Source: Fen-183 sp036504335 (GTDB lineage Bacteria; Acidobacteriota; Thermoanaerobaculia; UBA5066). Taken from it: a DNA stretch of 64,000 nt. Shown here in pieces: positions 53,329-61,104 of the stretch. The position numbers were made by a program, and so were the translations under genes. The DNA lies in assembly GCA_036504335.1 (NCBI GenBank), contig DASXVJ010000024.1, positions 1 through 64,000 on the forward strand, read 5' to 3'. Position 1 is the first letter of the stretch, and the number at the start of each line of letters is the position of its first letter. Under the pieces are notes generated by a model. The model was given only the letters and a program-made list of their open reading frames with translations. It was not told where the DNA came from and ran no database searches.

Positions 53329-54594
53329 TCAGCGCAGGAGCGCTTTCACCGTCTCCTCGAACTCCCTCTTCGCCTTCGCGTGGCGCTCGCCCGTCGCGGG
53401 GCCGTCGAAGCCGGAGTGGATCCTGACGATCCTGTGTCCCCGGTCGAGGAAGAGCGTCGTCGGGTAGCCCTCGAAACCCTCGAGCGGCTTCACGGCCGCC
53501 GTCTCGTGGGCCGTGCGCGTCGTCCCCGCGATGAGCACCGGGTACGTCACGCCGAAGCGCTCCGTGAATCGCCTGACCTGCCGGCGGTTCCGCTCCACGT
53601 CGTCCGTGTACTCGAAGGCGAGCGAAACGAAGGCGACGCCCTTCGGCCCGTAGCGCGCCGCGAGGTCCCCGAGGACGGGCGCCTCGTCCGCGCAGTTCGG
53701 GCACCACGTCCCCATGAAGCTCACGACCATCGGCTTCCCGGCGAAGCGCGGATCCGACGAAGACACGACCTTCCCCTCGGCGTCGGGACAGGCGAAGGCC
53801 CAGGGCGCCTTCGGGTCTCTTGCGCGCACGACCTCGAATCCGCCCGGAAGGTTGGACGCAGCGGCTTTCGCGTCGAGGGGCGAGGCCTTCCACGGAACGG
53901 GGGGTGACGTGCGCGAGCGGTACTCGCCCGCGAGGGTTCCGTCCGGGAGCAGCTCGCCGTCGTAGCGATAGACGTGGACGCCGTCGAAGACCGTGAGGAG
54001 CATCCGCTCGCCGTCGAACCAGCCGTGGAGCGCGCCGTAGTCGCCCGTGACCGAGAGGAGCGTTCCCGTCAGGACCGCGCCCGTCTGCGCGAACACGCCC
54101 GTCAGCTTCTCGACCTTGCCGGGTAGCCCGCCGACCTCGACGCCCCACGAGCCGGCGAGGGACTTCCCGTTCGAGGGAGCGGGCGGCAGCGGCGGCGCCG
54201 CGCGCGACGCCGTGAACGGCACCTCTGCGACGCCCGCGATCACCGTGCGCCGGTACGTCCCGTCGAAGGAGTCGCCCGCGCGCGTCGCCGTGATCGTCAT
54301 GTCGTACGAGGCGATCGCGAGGCCGAGCGTCGTCCCGTCCCACGCCACGGACGACAGCGGCGTCTCGACGCCTGCGTTCACGATCGCGCCGGAGAGCTTC
54401 CCGCCCTTCCCCGCCGCGATGCGCACGTCGAAGTAGACGGGGTATTCGGTCGTCGGCACGAGCGCCGCGTGCCAGAGCCCGACCGGGGCGAGGACCGGGG
54501 GAGACGAGGGAGAAGAGAAGAGTTTCTTAGAAAGTAAGAGGGGGAGGACAAGAGCACAGAGCAGGATGGCGGGCGGCGAAGCGAGACGGCGCAT
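53329..54594 (-). CDS. TlpA-like thioredoxin-fold protein with an N-terminal periplasmic domain
   Basis: A 421-residue protein. A signal (about 1-20) is interrupted by the SKKLFSS stretch from a dispersed element. Residues about 35-270 are beta-rich with no family I recognise. Residues about 275-421 are a TlpA/ResA domain with MGTWCPNCADEAP (CxxC) and the cis-Pro GYPTTLFLD. It probably reduces periplasmic thiols, for example for cytochrome maturation. It stands alone leftward, 38 bases from rarA. Confidence 0.83.
   Translation of the reverse strand: MRRLASPPAILLCALVLPLLLSKKLFSSPSSPPVLAPVGLWHAALVPTTEYPVYFDVRIAAGKGGKLSGAIVNAGVETPLSSVAWDGTTLGLAIASYDMTITATRAGDSFDGTYRRTVIAGVAEVPFTASRAAPPLPPAPSNGKSLAGSWGVEVGGLPGKVEKLTGVFAQTGAVLTGTLLSVTGDYGALHGWFDGERMLLTVFDGVHVYRYDGELLPDGTLAGEYRSRTSPPVPWKASPLDAKAAASNLPGGFEVVRARDPKAPWAFACPDAEGKVVSSSDPRFAGKPMVVSFMGTWCPNCADEAPVLGDLAARYGPKGVAFVSLAFEYTDDVERNRRQVRRFTERFGVTYPVLIAGTTRTAHETAAVKPLEGFEGYPTTLFLDRGHRIVRIHSGFDGPATGERHAKAKREFEETVKALLR
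54512..54544 (+). repeat. dispersed AT-rich element, copy in the TlpA-like signal peptide
   Basis: The sequence reads GAAGAGTTTCTTAGAAAG followed by TAAGAGGGGG, with a purine run before it. It encodes PLLLSKKLFSSP at the end of the signal peptide. Confidence 0.8.
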
Positions 54595-54620
54595 GCATCG
54601 AGAACGCGCCGCGAGGTGCG

Positions 54621-54650
54621 CTCTATTCCGTTCTAAGAGTTCTTATTCTT
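54621..54650 (-). repeat. dispersed AT-rich element, diverged copy over the rarA stop codon
   Basis: The reverse strand reads AAGAACTCTTAGAACGG followed by AATAG. The TAG within it is the rarA stop codon. Confidence 0.45.
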
Positions 54651-56102
54651 CAGTCTTTCCCTCAGCGCGCGGAGCGCGTCCGCGCGCGCCTTCAGGTCCC
54701 TCTCGGCGCCCTCGCCGTCCGGCCGGTAGTAGTTCCGTCCCTGGAGCGCGTCCGGCAGGCACGAGAGGCCCGCCGTCTTTTCCGGAAGGTCGTGCGCGTA
54801 GCGGTAGCCCTTGCCGTAGCCCGTGTCCTTCATGAGCTTCGTCGGCGCGTTGCGGATCGCGAGTGGGGGCGGCAGGTTCGGCTGCTCGCGGATGTCGTCC
54901 GCGGCCTCGCCGTAGGCCACGTAGAGCGCATTCGACTTCGGGGCGAGAGCGAGGTACACGGCGATCTCCGAGAGCGCGAGCGCGCCTTCCGGCATCCCGA
55001 TGAAGTGCACGGCCTCTTTCGCGGCCACGGCGAGGACGAGCGCCTGCGGATCCGCGAGGCCCACGTCCTCCGAGGCGAACCGCACGAGGCGGCGCGCGAC
55101 GTACAGCGGGTCCTCCCCCGCCTCGAGCATCCGCGCGAGCCAGTAGAGCGACGCGTCCACGTCCGAGTCGCGCAGCGACTTGTGGAGCGCCGAGATGATG
55201 TTGAAGTGCTCCTCGCCGGCCTTGTCGTAGAGGAGGACCTTCCGCTTGAAGAGGTCTTCGAGGACGGGGACCGTCAACTTCGGTCGGTCCGAAGAGACCG
55301 GAAAATTTTCTTCTGAAGGTGAAGAGGTCGGGGCGTCGCCCGCGCGCGCCGAGCGACCTCTGGGCGTCGGGCCACTATTCGAAGAAATCCGAGAATCTCT
55401 TTCTGAAAGCAGCTGGGCGGCCGCGGCTTCGAGCGCCGTCAAGGCTCGCCGCGCGTCGCCGTCGGCAAAGCGTCCTAACCACTCGAAGGAATCTTCATCC
55501 ACCGTCACCAGCGCGTTGAGCCCCCTCGCGGGGTCCGCCAGCGCCCTCTTCATCAGCAGAATGAGGTCTTTCTCCTCGATCGCCGGCAGGACGATCACGC
55601 GCAGCCGCGAGAGCAGAGCCCCGTTGAGCTCGAACGACGGGTTCTCCGTCGTCGCGCCGACGAGGACGATGTCGCCCGCCTCCACGAACGGCAGGAACGC
55701 GTCCTGCTGCGCGCGGTTGAACCGGTGGATCTCGTCCACGAAGAGGAGCGTGCGCCGGCCGCGCCGCCGCGCCCGCGCGGCCTCCTCCATGACGGTCTTG
55801 ATCTCCTTGATGCCGGAGGTGACGGCCGAGAACGCGAGAAAGCGCGCCTTCGTCTTCGCCGCAATGATCCGGGCGAGCGTCGTCTTGCCGCTCCCCGGCG
55901 GGCCCCAGAAGACGAGGGACGGTACGCGGTCGGCGGCGATGGCGCGCGCGAGAAACGACGACTCGCCCACGAGATCGGGCGGCCCGGCGACCTCGGAGAG
56001 CTCGCGCGGCCGCATGCGGTCCGCGAGCGGGGCGTCGGAGGGGGGTTCGGTTCCGGGCGACGGAAGCTCGTCGTCGAACAGGTCGCCCGGAGACTCGGCC
56101 AT
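54633..56102 (-). CDS. rarA: replication-associated recombination protein A (RarA/MgsA)
   Basis: A 489-residue AAA+ clamp-loader-like ATPase. It has LADRMRPRELSEVAGPPDLVGE, Walker A VFWGPPGSGKTTLARIIA, Walker B FVDEIHRFNRAQQDAFLP, GATTENPSFELNGALLSRLRV and the MgsA C-terminal region with PEGALALSEIAVYLALAPKSNA. It acts at stalled forks. Residues about 230-267 are a Ser/Arg/Pro-rich insertion (ISSNSGPTPRGRSA to SPSEENFPVSSD) flanked by inverted element copies, which orthologues lack. ATG 56102 overlaps the previous stop by one base. Confidence 0.93.
   Translation of the reverse strand: MAESPGDLFDDELPSPGTEPPSDAPLADRMRPRELSEVAGPPDLVGESSFLARAIAADRVPSLVFWGPPGSGKTTLARIIAAKTKARFLAFSAVTSGIKEIKTVMEEAARARRRGRRTLLFVDEIHRFNRAQQDAFLPFVEAGDIVLVGATTENPSFELNGALLSRLRVIVLPAIEEKDLILLMKRALADPARGLNALVTVDEDSFEWLGRFADGDARRALTALEAAAAQLLSERDSRISSNSGPTPRGRSARAGDAPTSSPSEENFPVSSDRPKLTVPVLEDLFKRKVLLYDKAGEEHFNIISALHKSLRDSDVDASLYWLARMLEAGEDPLYVARRLVRFASEDVGLADPQALVLAVAAKEAVHFIGMPEGALALSEIAVYLALAPKSNALYVAYGEAADDIREQPNLPPPLAIRNAPTKLMKDTGYGKGYRYAHDLPEKTAGLSCLPDALQGRNYYRPDGEGAERDLKARADALRALRERLKNKNS
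55301..55329 (+). repeat. dispersed AT-rich element, left copy flanking the RarA insertion
   Basis: The sequence reads GAAAATTTTCTTCTGAAGG followed by TGAAGAGG. It encodes SPSEENFPVS. Confidence 0.75.
55371..55412 (-). repeat. dispersed AT-rich element copies, right side of the RarA insertion
   Basis: The reverse strand of 55371-55390 reads CGGATTTCTTCGAATAG, and 55391-55412 reads GAATCTCTTTCTGAAAGC. They are back to back. They encode SERDSRISSNS. Confidence 0.65.
55476..55500 (-). repeat. dispersed AT-rich element, diverged copy in rarA
   Basis: The reverse strand reads GATGAAGATTCCTTCGAGTG followed by GTTAGG. It encodes DEDSFEWLGR. Confidence 0.5.
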
Positions 56103-56824
56103 TACCCCTTCTGGTCCAGCGAGGCGAGGAGCCCGTCGATCGACTTGACCTCGGGGTGCTCCTTCTTGATCTTGACGAGGATCTCTTTCGCCTTCGCCTT
56201 GTCGCCGCGGTCGATTCCGTAGACGATCGCCTGGTTGAACGCCGCGGGCCAGTGGGCCGGATCCTTCGCGAGCGCCTTCCCGAAGTACTCCAGAGCCTTC
56301 GTGCCGTTCCCGACGTTGCGGTACGCGACGCCGAGGTCGGTCATGACGTTCGGGTCGCCGCCCTGCACCTTCAGCGCGCGCTCGTACGCGTCGACGGCCT
56401 TCTGCCAGTTCTCGAGGTCGTACGCCGTGTTGCCGAGCTGGACGAGGAGGGCGTAGTTGCCGGGCTCCTTCGCGGCCGCGGACTCGAGGTCCGCGAGCTT
56501 GCGCTGGGCGACGGGGTCGGCCGCGAGCGAGGGCTGGCCGCCCCCGCTGCCGGGGAGGTCGCGCGCCGCGCCGGGGCCGACTCCGGGAACGCCCGCGTGC
56601 GGGTCGGCGGCCGCCGTGGTGTTGAGGGCGGGCGGGATCCGGTCGATGTAGAGATACGCCGCGGCGAAGCCGGCCAGGAGTCCGACCGAGGCGAAGAGCA
56701 GCCGGTCGGCCCACGGCCCGAGGGCGCGCGGCGGAGCCGCCGCCGGAGCGGGCGCCGCCGCGCGCTTGCCCTTCTCGCGGGCGGGCGCGGGCGGCGGAAG
56801 GTGGTCGTCGTGTTCGGTCGTCAT
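56102..56824 (-). CDS. membrane-anchored TPR protein
   Basis: A 240-residue protein. An N-terminal Pro/Ala/Lys-rich tail (1-36) is followed by a transmembrane helix (about 43-60) and two to three TPRs (NYALLVQLGNTAYDLENWQKAVDAYERAL, NVMTDLGVAYRNVGNGTKALEYFGKAL). The helical domain would be periplasmic. It resembles cytochrome-assembly or PilF-like TPR scaffolds, but no family is certain. It overlaps its neighbours on both sides (ATGA before, TAATG after). Confidence 0.78.
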   Translation of the reverse strand: MTTEHDDHLPPPAPAREKGKRAAAPAPAAAPPRALGPWADRLLFASVGLLAGFAAAYLYIDRIPPALNTTAAADPHAGVPGVGPGAARDLPGSGGGQPSLAADPVAQRKLADLESAAAKEPGNYALLVQLGNTAYDLENWQKAVDAYERALKVQGGDPNVMTDLGVAYRNVGNGTKALEYFGKALAKDPAHWPAAFNQAIVYGIDRGDKAKAKEILVKIKKEHPEVKSIDGLLASLDQKG

Positions 56825-57591
56825 CGGGGCTCTCCTTCGTCCTCGCGTGCGGGCTGGGCGCTCCAGGTGCCGCCCGAAGGACCCGGGGCGGGAGCGATGA
56901 CCGTTCCCTCCCAGGTTCCGCCGATGCGGCGCGCCGCGCCGGCCGTCACGCGTCCATAGAACTTGGCGTCGAATCCCCGCTCGGCGTCGATCCGGTCGAG
57001 CGAGAGCTTGTCCCCCACGAACGTGCCGCGGACGGAGCCGCGGAAGCCGCCGTCGAGGACGTAGTCGCCCGAGACGATCGTCCCGTCGAGGGCGAGCCGG
57101 AGCGTCCCGCGGCGGTTGCCGGGGCTGATCGTGACGTCCCACCGCCCCGTCACCGGATCGGACGGCGCGCGCACGCCCTCCCGCCGCTTCGCGATCTCCT
57201 CGCGCAGGAACGCGGCGCGGCGGCCGTGGGCCCCGAGGGAGTCGGCGATCACCCGGCGGCGCTCCTGCTGGACGAGCGCCCTCACGCGGGCATCCTCGAT
57301 CGCGTCCGCAGCGGCCTCGAGCAACGCGCGGTCCGGGCTGCCGTCCCGCAGGAGGCGGGTGAGGCGCCCCACGGCGACCGTGACGTCCGCCTCGGCCCGC
57401 ACGAGACGCTCCGTCACGTGCTCGAACTCCTCGGCGTCCTCCGCGGCGCCCTTCTTCTCGGCGTCGAGCGAGATGAGCAGGAAGTCGAGCAGGACGTCGC
57501 CCGTGCGGGACGGGGGCGCGGGAGCCGCAGACGCGAGCATCGCGAACGACATCGCGGCAACCAGGGCGCGGCGAACTCCCCTCCAGACCAT
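56821..57591 (-). CDS. secreted protein of unknown function, helical then beta-rich
   Basis: A 256-residue protein. ATG 57591 gives a signal (MVWRGVRRALVAAMSFAMLASAAPAPP); an upstream ATG adds 17 less likely residues. Residues about 25-145 are Glu/Arg-rich helix, and 148-256 read GRWDVTISPGNRRGTLRLALDG and GTFVGDKLSLDRIDAERGFDAKFYGRV, a beta-barrel-like repeated pattern. No catalytic motif. It leads the three-gene leftward unit with the TPR protein and rarA. Confidence 0.7.
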   Translation of the reverse strand: MVWRGVRRALVAAMSFAMLASAAPAPPSRTGDVLLDFLLISLDAEKKGAAEDAEEFEHVTERLVRAEADVTVAVGRLTRLLRDGSPDRALLEAAADAIEDARVRALVQQERRRVIADSLGAHGRRAAFLREEIAKRREGVRAPSDPVTGRWDVTISPGNRRGTLRLALDGTIVSGDYVLDGGFRGSVRGTFVGDKLSLDRIDAERGFDAKFYGRVTAGAARRIGGTWEGTVIAPAPGPSGGTWSAQPAREDEGEPR

Positions 57592-57669
57592 CCTGCCGAC
57601 TATACGGAATTCCAGCCCGCCCCATCGCGAATGCAGGGGCACTAAGGGCTCAAAAGGAGGAGGGGGTCC

Positions 57670-57694
57670 GGGGGAACCCGCGGCGGGTTCTCCC
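57670..57694. repeat. GC-rich hairpin after carD, twin of 43895-43918
   Basis: GGGGAACCCGC and GCGGGTTCTCCC form an 11-bp imperfect stem. The sequence closely resembles the hairpin after the M23 gene. No T-run follows on either side. It lies between the carD stop and the upstream end of the next leftward gene. Confidence 0.5.
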
Positions 57695-57702
57695 TGGGCG
57701 TT

Positions 57703-58227
57703 TCAGTGATCCCGGCCGTTCCCGCCGATGCGGCGCTTGACCATGGCCCGGTCCAGGGCCTTCTCGACCTCGGTCGCGACCTCGCCCTCGGGCAGCCCGT
57801 TGATCTGGGCGATTTCCGAGACGATCAGGTAGCGCGCGCGCTCGTACATCTTCTTCTCGCGGAACGAGAGCGCCTTCTGCTTCTGGACCCAGCTGAGGTT
57901 CTTGAGCACGTCGGCGATGTCCGTGAGGGCCCCCGAGCGCATCTTGTCGAGGTTCTGCTTGTAACGCCCCTTCCAGTCGCCCGTCGGCGGCAGGATGCCG
58001 TTCTCGAGGACGCGGAAGACCCCGCCGACGTCCTTGCGGCGCGTGAGGGGCCTGAGGCCGATCCGGTCGGAGTTGCCGACGGGGACCATGACGCGCGAGT
58101 TGTTGCCCAGCAGGCGGAGCTGGTAGCAGGGCGCGGGCGAGCCTTCCATGAGCGACTCCTGGATGGTCTCCACCACGCCGACACCGTGGTTCGGGTAGAC
58201 GAGCCTATCGCCGATCTTGAACGCCAC
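57703..58227 (-). CDS. carD: CarD/CdnL-type transcriptional regulator
   Basis: A 174-residue protein. The RNA-polymerase-interacting domain has KIGDRLVYPNHGVGVVETIQ and NSRVMVPVGNSDRIGLRPLT, and the helical C-terminal domain DKMRSGALTDIADVLKNLSWVQKQKALSFREKKMYERAR. This is the CdnL signature. It stabilises open promoter complexes, chiefly at rRNA and growth genes. The GTG at 58227 has AAGGAGGAG upstream. Confidence 0.93.
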   Translation of the reverse strand: MAFKIGDRLVYPNHGVGVVETIQESLMEGSPAPCYQLRLLGNNSRVMVPVGNSDRIGLRPLTRRKDVGGVFRVLENGILPPTGDWKGRYKQNLDKMRSGALTDIADVLKNLSWVQKQKALSFREKKMYERARYLIVSEIAQINGLPEGEVATEVEKALDRAMVKRRIGGNGRDH

Positions 58228-58257
58228 GGTGAACTCCTCCTTGGAAAGGGGAAAGAG

Positions 58258-58286
58258 AGACTACTCCTCCCTCCTCAGTGCGTCAA
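58258..58286 (-). promoter_or_regulatory. candidate promoter for carD
   Basis: On the reverse strand TTGACG is followed after 17 bases by TAGTCT, about 30 bases before the GTG. The match is moderate. Confidence 0.35.
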
Positions 58287-58310
58287 CGAGTATGAGTCTT
58301 TCCCGGCTTT

Positions 58311-58445
58311 GTGGCGTTCGTCGAACGATTTAGGAGCGGCGACGCGTCTGCGTCGCGCAAAGAGAGGCAGGGTGTGGACGCGGAGACCAATCGGGCGCTC
58401 ATGAAGGCGTACCAAATGGAGGTCGTGGGCCCGCCGCTCGAGTGA
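58311..58445 (+). CDS. possible 44-residue peptide
   Basis: A GTG-started frame ends GVDAETNRALMKAYQMEVVGPPLE and stops. It has no clear ribosome binding site and could be the tail of a decayed gene. It fills part of the 255-base gap between carD and the next gene. I see no family. Confidence 0.2.
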   Translation: MAFVERFRSGDASASRKERQGVDAETNRALMKAYQMEVVGPPLE

Positions 58446-58482
58446 CCGCGGCGCCCCTCACACCCTGTCTGGACTCCACCCA

Positions 58483-58716
58483 TTGAAACGATATCGTCAG
58501 GTGCTAAAGGGTTCACACCTGCCTTTGATCGTCGCCTCTTCTCTCGCGTTCGTTCTCTCTCTCCTCGGAGCAATCCACGTGTTCTGGGCGCTCGGAGGCC
58601 GGCTGGGCTTCGTTTCGGCGATTCCCGAAGTCGACGGGAAGCGCGCGTTCACACCCACACGGGCCGCTACTTTCGCCGTCGCCCTCGCAGCGGCGCTCTG
58701 GCTCTCGCTACGCTAG
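58483..58716 (+). pseudogene. truncated DUF3995-like membrane protein
   Basis: A 77-residue frame from a TTG. It has a hydrophobic helix (about 15-32), then AIHVFWALGGRLGFVSAIPEVDGKRAFTPTRAATFAVALAAALW, the N-terminal half of DUF3995 proteins (HvyWalGG...aiP...fkP...VA..L). Such proteins are normally about 130-150 residues; the second half is missing and no other frame downstream supplies it. It sits next to the tRNA and integrase, so it may have been trimmed by an integration event. Confidence 0.55.
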
Positions 58717-58762
58717 CCAGTGAACGAACGTCGTTGTCGCAGCGAGTTTTCGCCGCCCAATG

Positions 58763-58786
58763 AAAATACGGCGTGGAGCCGATTTT
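58763..58786. terminator. bidirectional terminator between the truncated gene and tRNA-Leu
   Basis: AAAAT and CGGC pair across a GTGGA loop with GCCG and ATTTT (one bulged A), giving a stem bordered by A's on one side and T's on the other. It would end both the rightward truncated gene and the leftward tRNA. Confidence 0.45.
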
Positions 58787-58840
58787 CCCTTATTTTGTTC
58801 GGCGTAGATACACATACACCCACTAAGTCGAATGTGTGGG

Positions 58841-58929
58841 TGGTGCCGGAGGAGGGGGTCGAACCCTCACGACCTTTGCAAGTCGGGGGATTTTGAGTCC
58901 CCTGCGTCTGCCATTCCGCCACTCCGGCA
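58841..58929 (-). tRNA. tRNA-Leu (anticodon CAA)
   Basis: An 89-base type II tRNA on the reverse strand. The acceptor stem is TGCCGGA paired with TCCGGCA, followed by an encoded CCA. The anticodon arm GGGGACTCAAAATCCCC gives anticodon CAA (codon UUG). A long variable arm and a TTCGACCC T-loop are present. It is a classic landing site for tyrosine integrases, and an integrase gene lies at its 5' side. Confidence 0.95.
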
Positions 58930-58946
58930 GGCCGAATTAGGCCGTA

Positions 58947-58952
58947 ATCATA
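58947..58952 (-). promoter_or_regulatory. -10 box of the tRNA-Leu promoter
   Basis: TATGAT on the reverse strand, 18 bases before the tRNA 5' end. No good -35 is seen. Its presence suggests the tRNA still has its own promoter between it and the integrase. Confidence 0.35.
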
Positions 58953-59029
58953 ACGGCTCGGCCCGCGAAAGGCGCCTTGGTGGGCTCTGTACGGGCTCTG
59001 TGAATTCGGTCTCTTCCGAAGGAGGAGAC

Positions 59030-60142
59030 ATGAAGTTCACGGAGCGATCCCTCAACGCCCTGCCGCGCGGCTCTGCCACGAGCACATGGTACGCGGACGA
59101 CGGCCTGCCGGGTCTCTGCGTCGTGGCATACCCATCCGGCGCGCGCGTCTTCGTCGTGCGCTACCGCTCGGGCTCGGCCCGTCGCGTCGTGCGGCTGGGG
59201 CGCCACGGCACCCTGTCGCTTGAACAGGCGCGCGCGAAGGCACGGGAGCTGCTGTCGCGGGCGCTGCTCGGTTCAGACCTCGCGAGCGAGCGGGAACGCG
59301 CCCGGAACATGCCGACTTTCGGCGCGTGGATCGCGACTTACCTTGAGCGCATCGCCGTAGAGAAGAAGAGCCCGCGCGAGGACCGGAAGTTCCTGCCGCG
59401 CGCAGCGAGACACTGGAGGGATCTACCGCTCGACCAGATCACCGTCGAGCACGTCGAGGCCTTCCGCCTTACGATGAAGGCGACGCCGACCACCTCGAAC
59501 CGCTGCCTCGCGTCCGTTCGTTCGTGCCTGTCGTCGGCGGTCCGAGCGGGGCATCTCCGCTTCAACCCCGCGAAGGGACTCAAGCTCTACCGCGAGGCGC
59601 CCCCGAGGGCCCGGACGCTCGACGCCGACGAGATGACGCGTCTTCTCGCCGCCATCGAGGCCGAGCCCGACCGCCGCGCACGCGTCGCCCTCCGCCTGCT
59701 AGTGGACTCGGGCGCCCGGCTCACCGAGGCGCTCCGCGCGAGACCCGAGGACTTCGACCCTGAGTCAGGTACTTGGCGCATCCCGTCCCCCAAGGCGGGA
59801 CGCCCGCAGACGATCCCGCTCGCCGCCAGCACACTCGCGATGGTGCGCATGCTGTTCAGACCCGGCGCGTACCTCTTTCCCGCACGTCTGAGGCCCGATC
59901 AGCCCCGACGCGACCTCCGAGGCCCTTGGGAGTCCGTGAAGGCGCGAGCGGGCCTGCGCGACGTCAGGATCCACGACCTGCGACGGACGTTCGGCCTCGC
60001 AATCGCGCGGGCCAGCGGGCTGCACATCGCGAGCAAGCTGCTGCGGCACGCCGATATCAGGGTCACGGAGCGCGTGTACGCGCCGCTCGGATTGGAGGAG
60101 CTGCGGGAGGCCGTCGAGAAAAGAACCGCAAGGCTCGCGTGA
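59030..60142 (+). CDS. tyrosine recombinase (phage/island integrase)
   Basis: A 370-residue integrase of the P4-like layout. It has an N-terminal arm-binding DUF4102-like domain (FTERSLNALPRG, VVRYRSGSARRVVRLGRHGTLSLEQARAKARELL), a SAM-like core-binding domain (about 95-180) and the catalytic domain. The catalytic residues are Arg in LLVDSGARLTEAL, HDLRR (His and Arg), and HADIRVTERVYAP (His and the nucleophile Tyr). ATG 59030 has GGAGGAGA upstream. Two direct GGGCTCTGT copies (58982 and 58993) precede it and might be arm sites. Confidence 0.92.
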   Translation: MKFTERSLNALPRGSATSTWYADDGLPGLCVVAYPSGARVFVVRYRSGSARRVVRLGRHGTLSLEQARAKARELLSRALLGSDLASERERARNMPTFGAWIATYLERIAVEKKSPREDRKFLPRAARHWRDLPLDQITVEHVEAFRLTMKATPTTSNRCLASVRSCLSSAVRAGHLRFNPAKGLKLYREAPPRARTLDADEMTRLLAAIEAEPDRRARVALRLLVDSGARLTEALRARPEDFDPESGTWRIPSPKAGRPQTIPLAASTLAMVRMLFRPGAYLFPARLRPDQPRRDLRGPWESVKARAGLRDVRIHDLRRTFGLAIARASGLHIASKLLRHADIRVTERVYAPLGLEELREAVEKRTARLA

Positions 60143-60175
60143 GATGGCAGCTCGCGGGGTGTTCGAGTAGAGACG

Positions 60176-60763
60176 CTACTTCAGCTCGCCACGGCTGCTC
60201 ATGAACTCGCGGCCCTCATGTGACAACTCGAAGGTCTCGGGATCGGACGAGGACCAGTCGACCCGATGAATCACGATCAGGGACTTCCTTGCTAAGCGCG
60301 TCATGACGAGTTTGAACTTCTCGGTTCCCCACTTCGAACGCGCATGGAGCGTTGGGGAGTCGATCCGCCCGCTGGCGAGTCTTCTGAGAATGAATAACTC
60401 ATCGTCGTCCACCTCGACAGGCGGCTTCTTCTTCTTGCCGACCTCAGCGAGCGAGATCTTTAGCGGCGCCTCATCGGCGACAGGACGCGGCTCCCTCGTT
60501 GTGGGCGCGCCAGCAGGGACCGCTGGCGAGGCGACCTTTCGGCGAAGGCCCATCAGGAGAACCGCACCGGCGACAGCAGTGACGACGAGCCACAGGGGGA
60601 CGGGCAAGAAGACGAACGCAAGCAGGCGCTTCTCCCACCACGAGCGGGTTTCGACGGGGTAGAGGCTCGCGACGGCGCCGAGGAGCCCCATCGCGAGGGC
60701 GACTAAGACCGCCACAAGGCCGATCTTCGCTTCGAGCGACCACTGCTTCGGTTTAGGCTCCAT
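60176..60763 (-). CDS. island membrane protein with a C-terminal winged-helix-like domain
   Basis: A 195-residue protein. Two transmembrane helices (about 15-35 and 47-70) are followed by a Pro/Arg-rich linker and DDELFILRRLASGRIDSPTLHARSKWGTEKFKLVMTRLARKSLI, a helix-turn-helix-like segment, then DPETFELSHEGREFMSSRG. Phage superinfection-exclusion proteins of the SieB type have a similar layout, but I cannot assign it. The ATG is just past the zinc-ribbon gene stop, so the two form a leftward pair of island cargo. Confidence 0.65.
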   Translation of the reverse strand: MEPKPKQWSLEAKIGLVAVLVALAMGLLGAVASLYPVETRSWWEKRLLAFVFLPVPLWLVVTAVAGAVLLMGLRRKVASPAVPAGAPTTREPRPVADEAPLKISLAEVGKKKKPPVEVDDDELFILRRLASGRIDSPTLHARSKWGTEKFKLVMTRLARKSLIVIHRVDWSSSDPETFELSHEGREFMSSRGELK

Positions 60764-60765
60764 CG

Positions 60766-61104
60766 TCACGTCGCCTTGACCTTGCGGCCCACGTACCTCT
60801 TGTCGTGGAGGAGCGAAGCCCGCGAAGCCAAGTAAATGACTTTGTAGCGGCCAAGGGGGATCAGTGGCACGAACAGGAACGTGAACCACATCCGCACCTC
60901 AATGCTTCCGCAGCTGGGGCACGGGCTGCTGTCTTCCCACAAGGCGGTGCCGATGCCGTTTACCCTGCGTGTGCTTCCGGGGGACTCGGTCGAGGTGGCT
61001 GCGATGCAGGCGTCGCAGAACGGAGGCACGACGGCGCCGAGTGCGGGCTTGAAGCCGGGCGGAGGCCCGTCGGTCCATCCGACCGGGTCGTCGGTGTACG
61101 TCAT
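60766..61104 (-). CDS. zinc-ribbon membrane-associated protein of the island
   Basis: A 112-residue protein with CDAC (near 30) and CPSCGSIEVRMWFTFLFVPLIPLGRYKVIYLASR. The CxxC pairs look like a zinc ribbon and the following hydrophobic stretch inserts in or lies on the membrane. This 'CP.CGs...wf.fl.vPliPlG' pattern recurs in hypothetical proteins without known function. It precedes the winged-helix membrane protein. Confidence 0.65.
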   Translation of the reverse strand: MTYTDDPVGWTDGPPPGFKPALGAVVPPFCDACIAATSTESPGSTRRVNGIGTALWEDSSPCPSCGSIEVRMWFTFLFVPLIPLGRYKVIYLASRASLLHDKRYVGRKVKAT

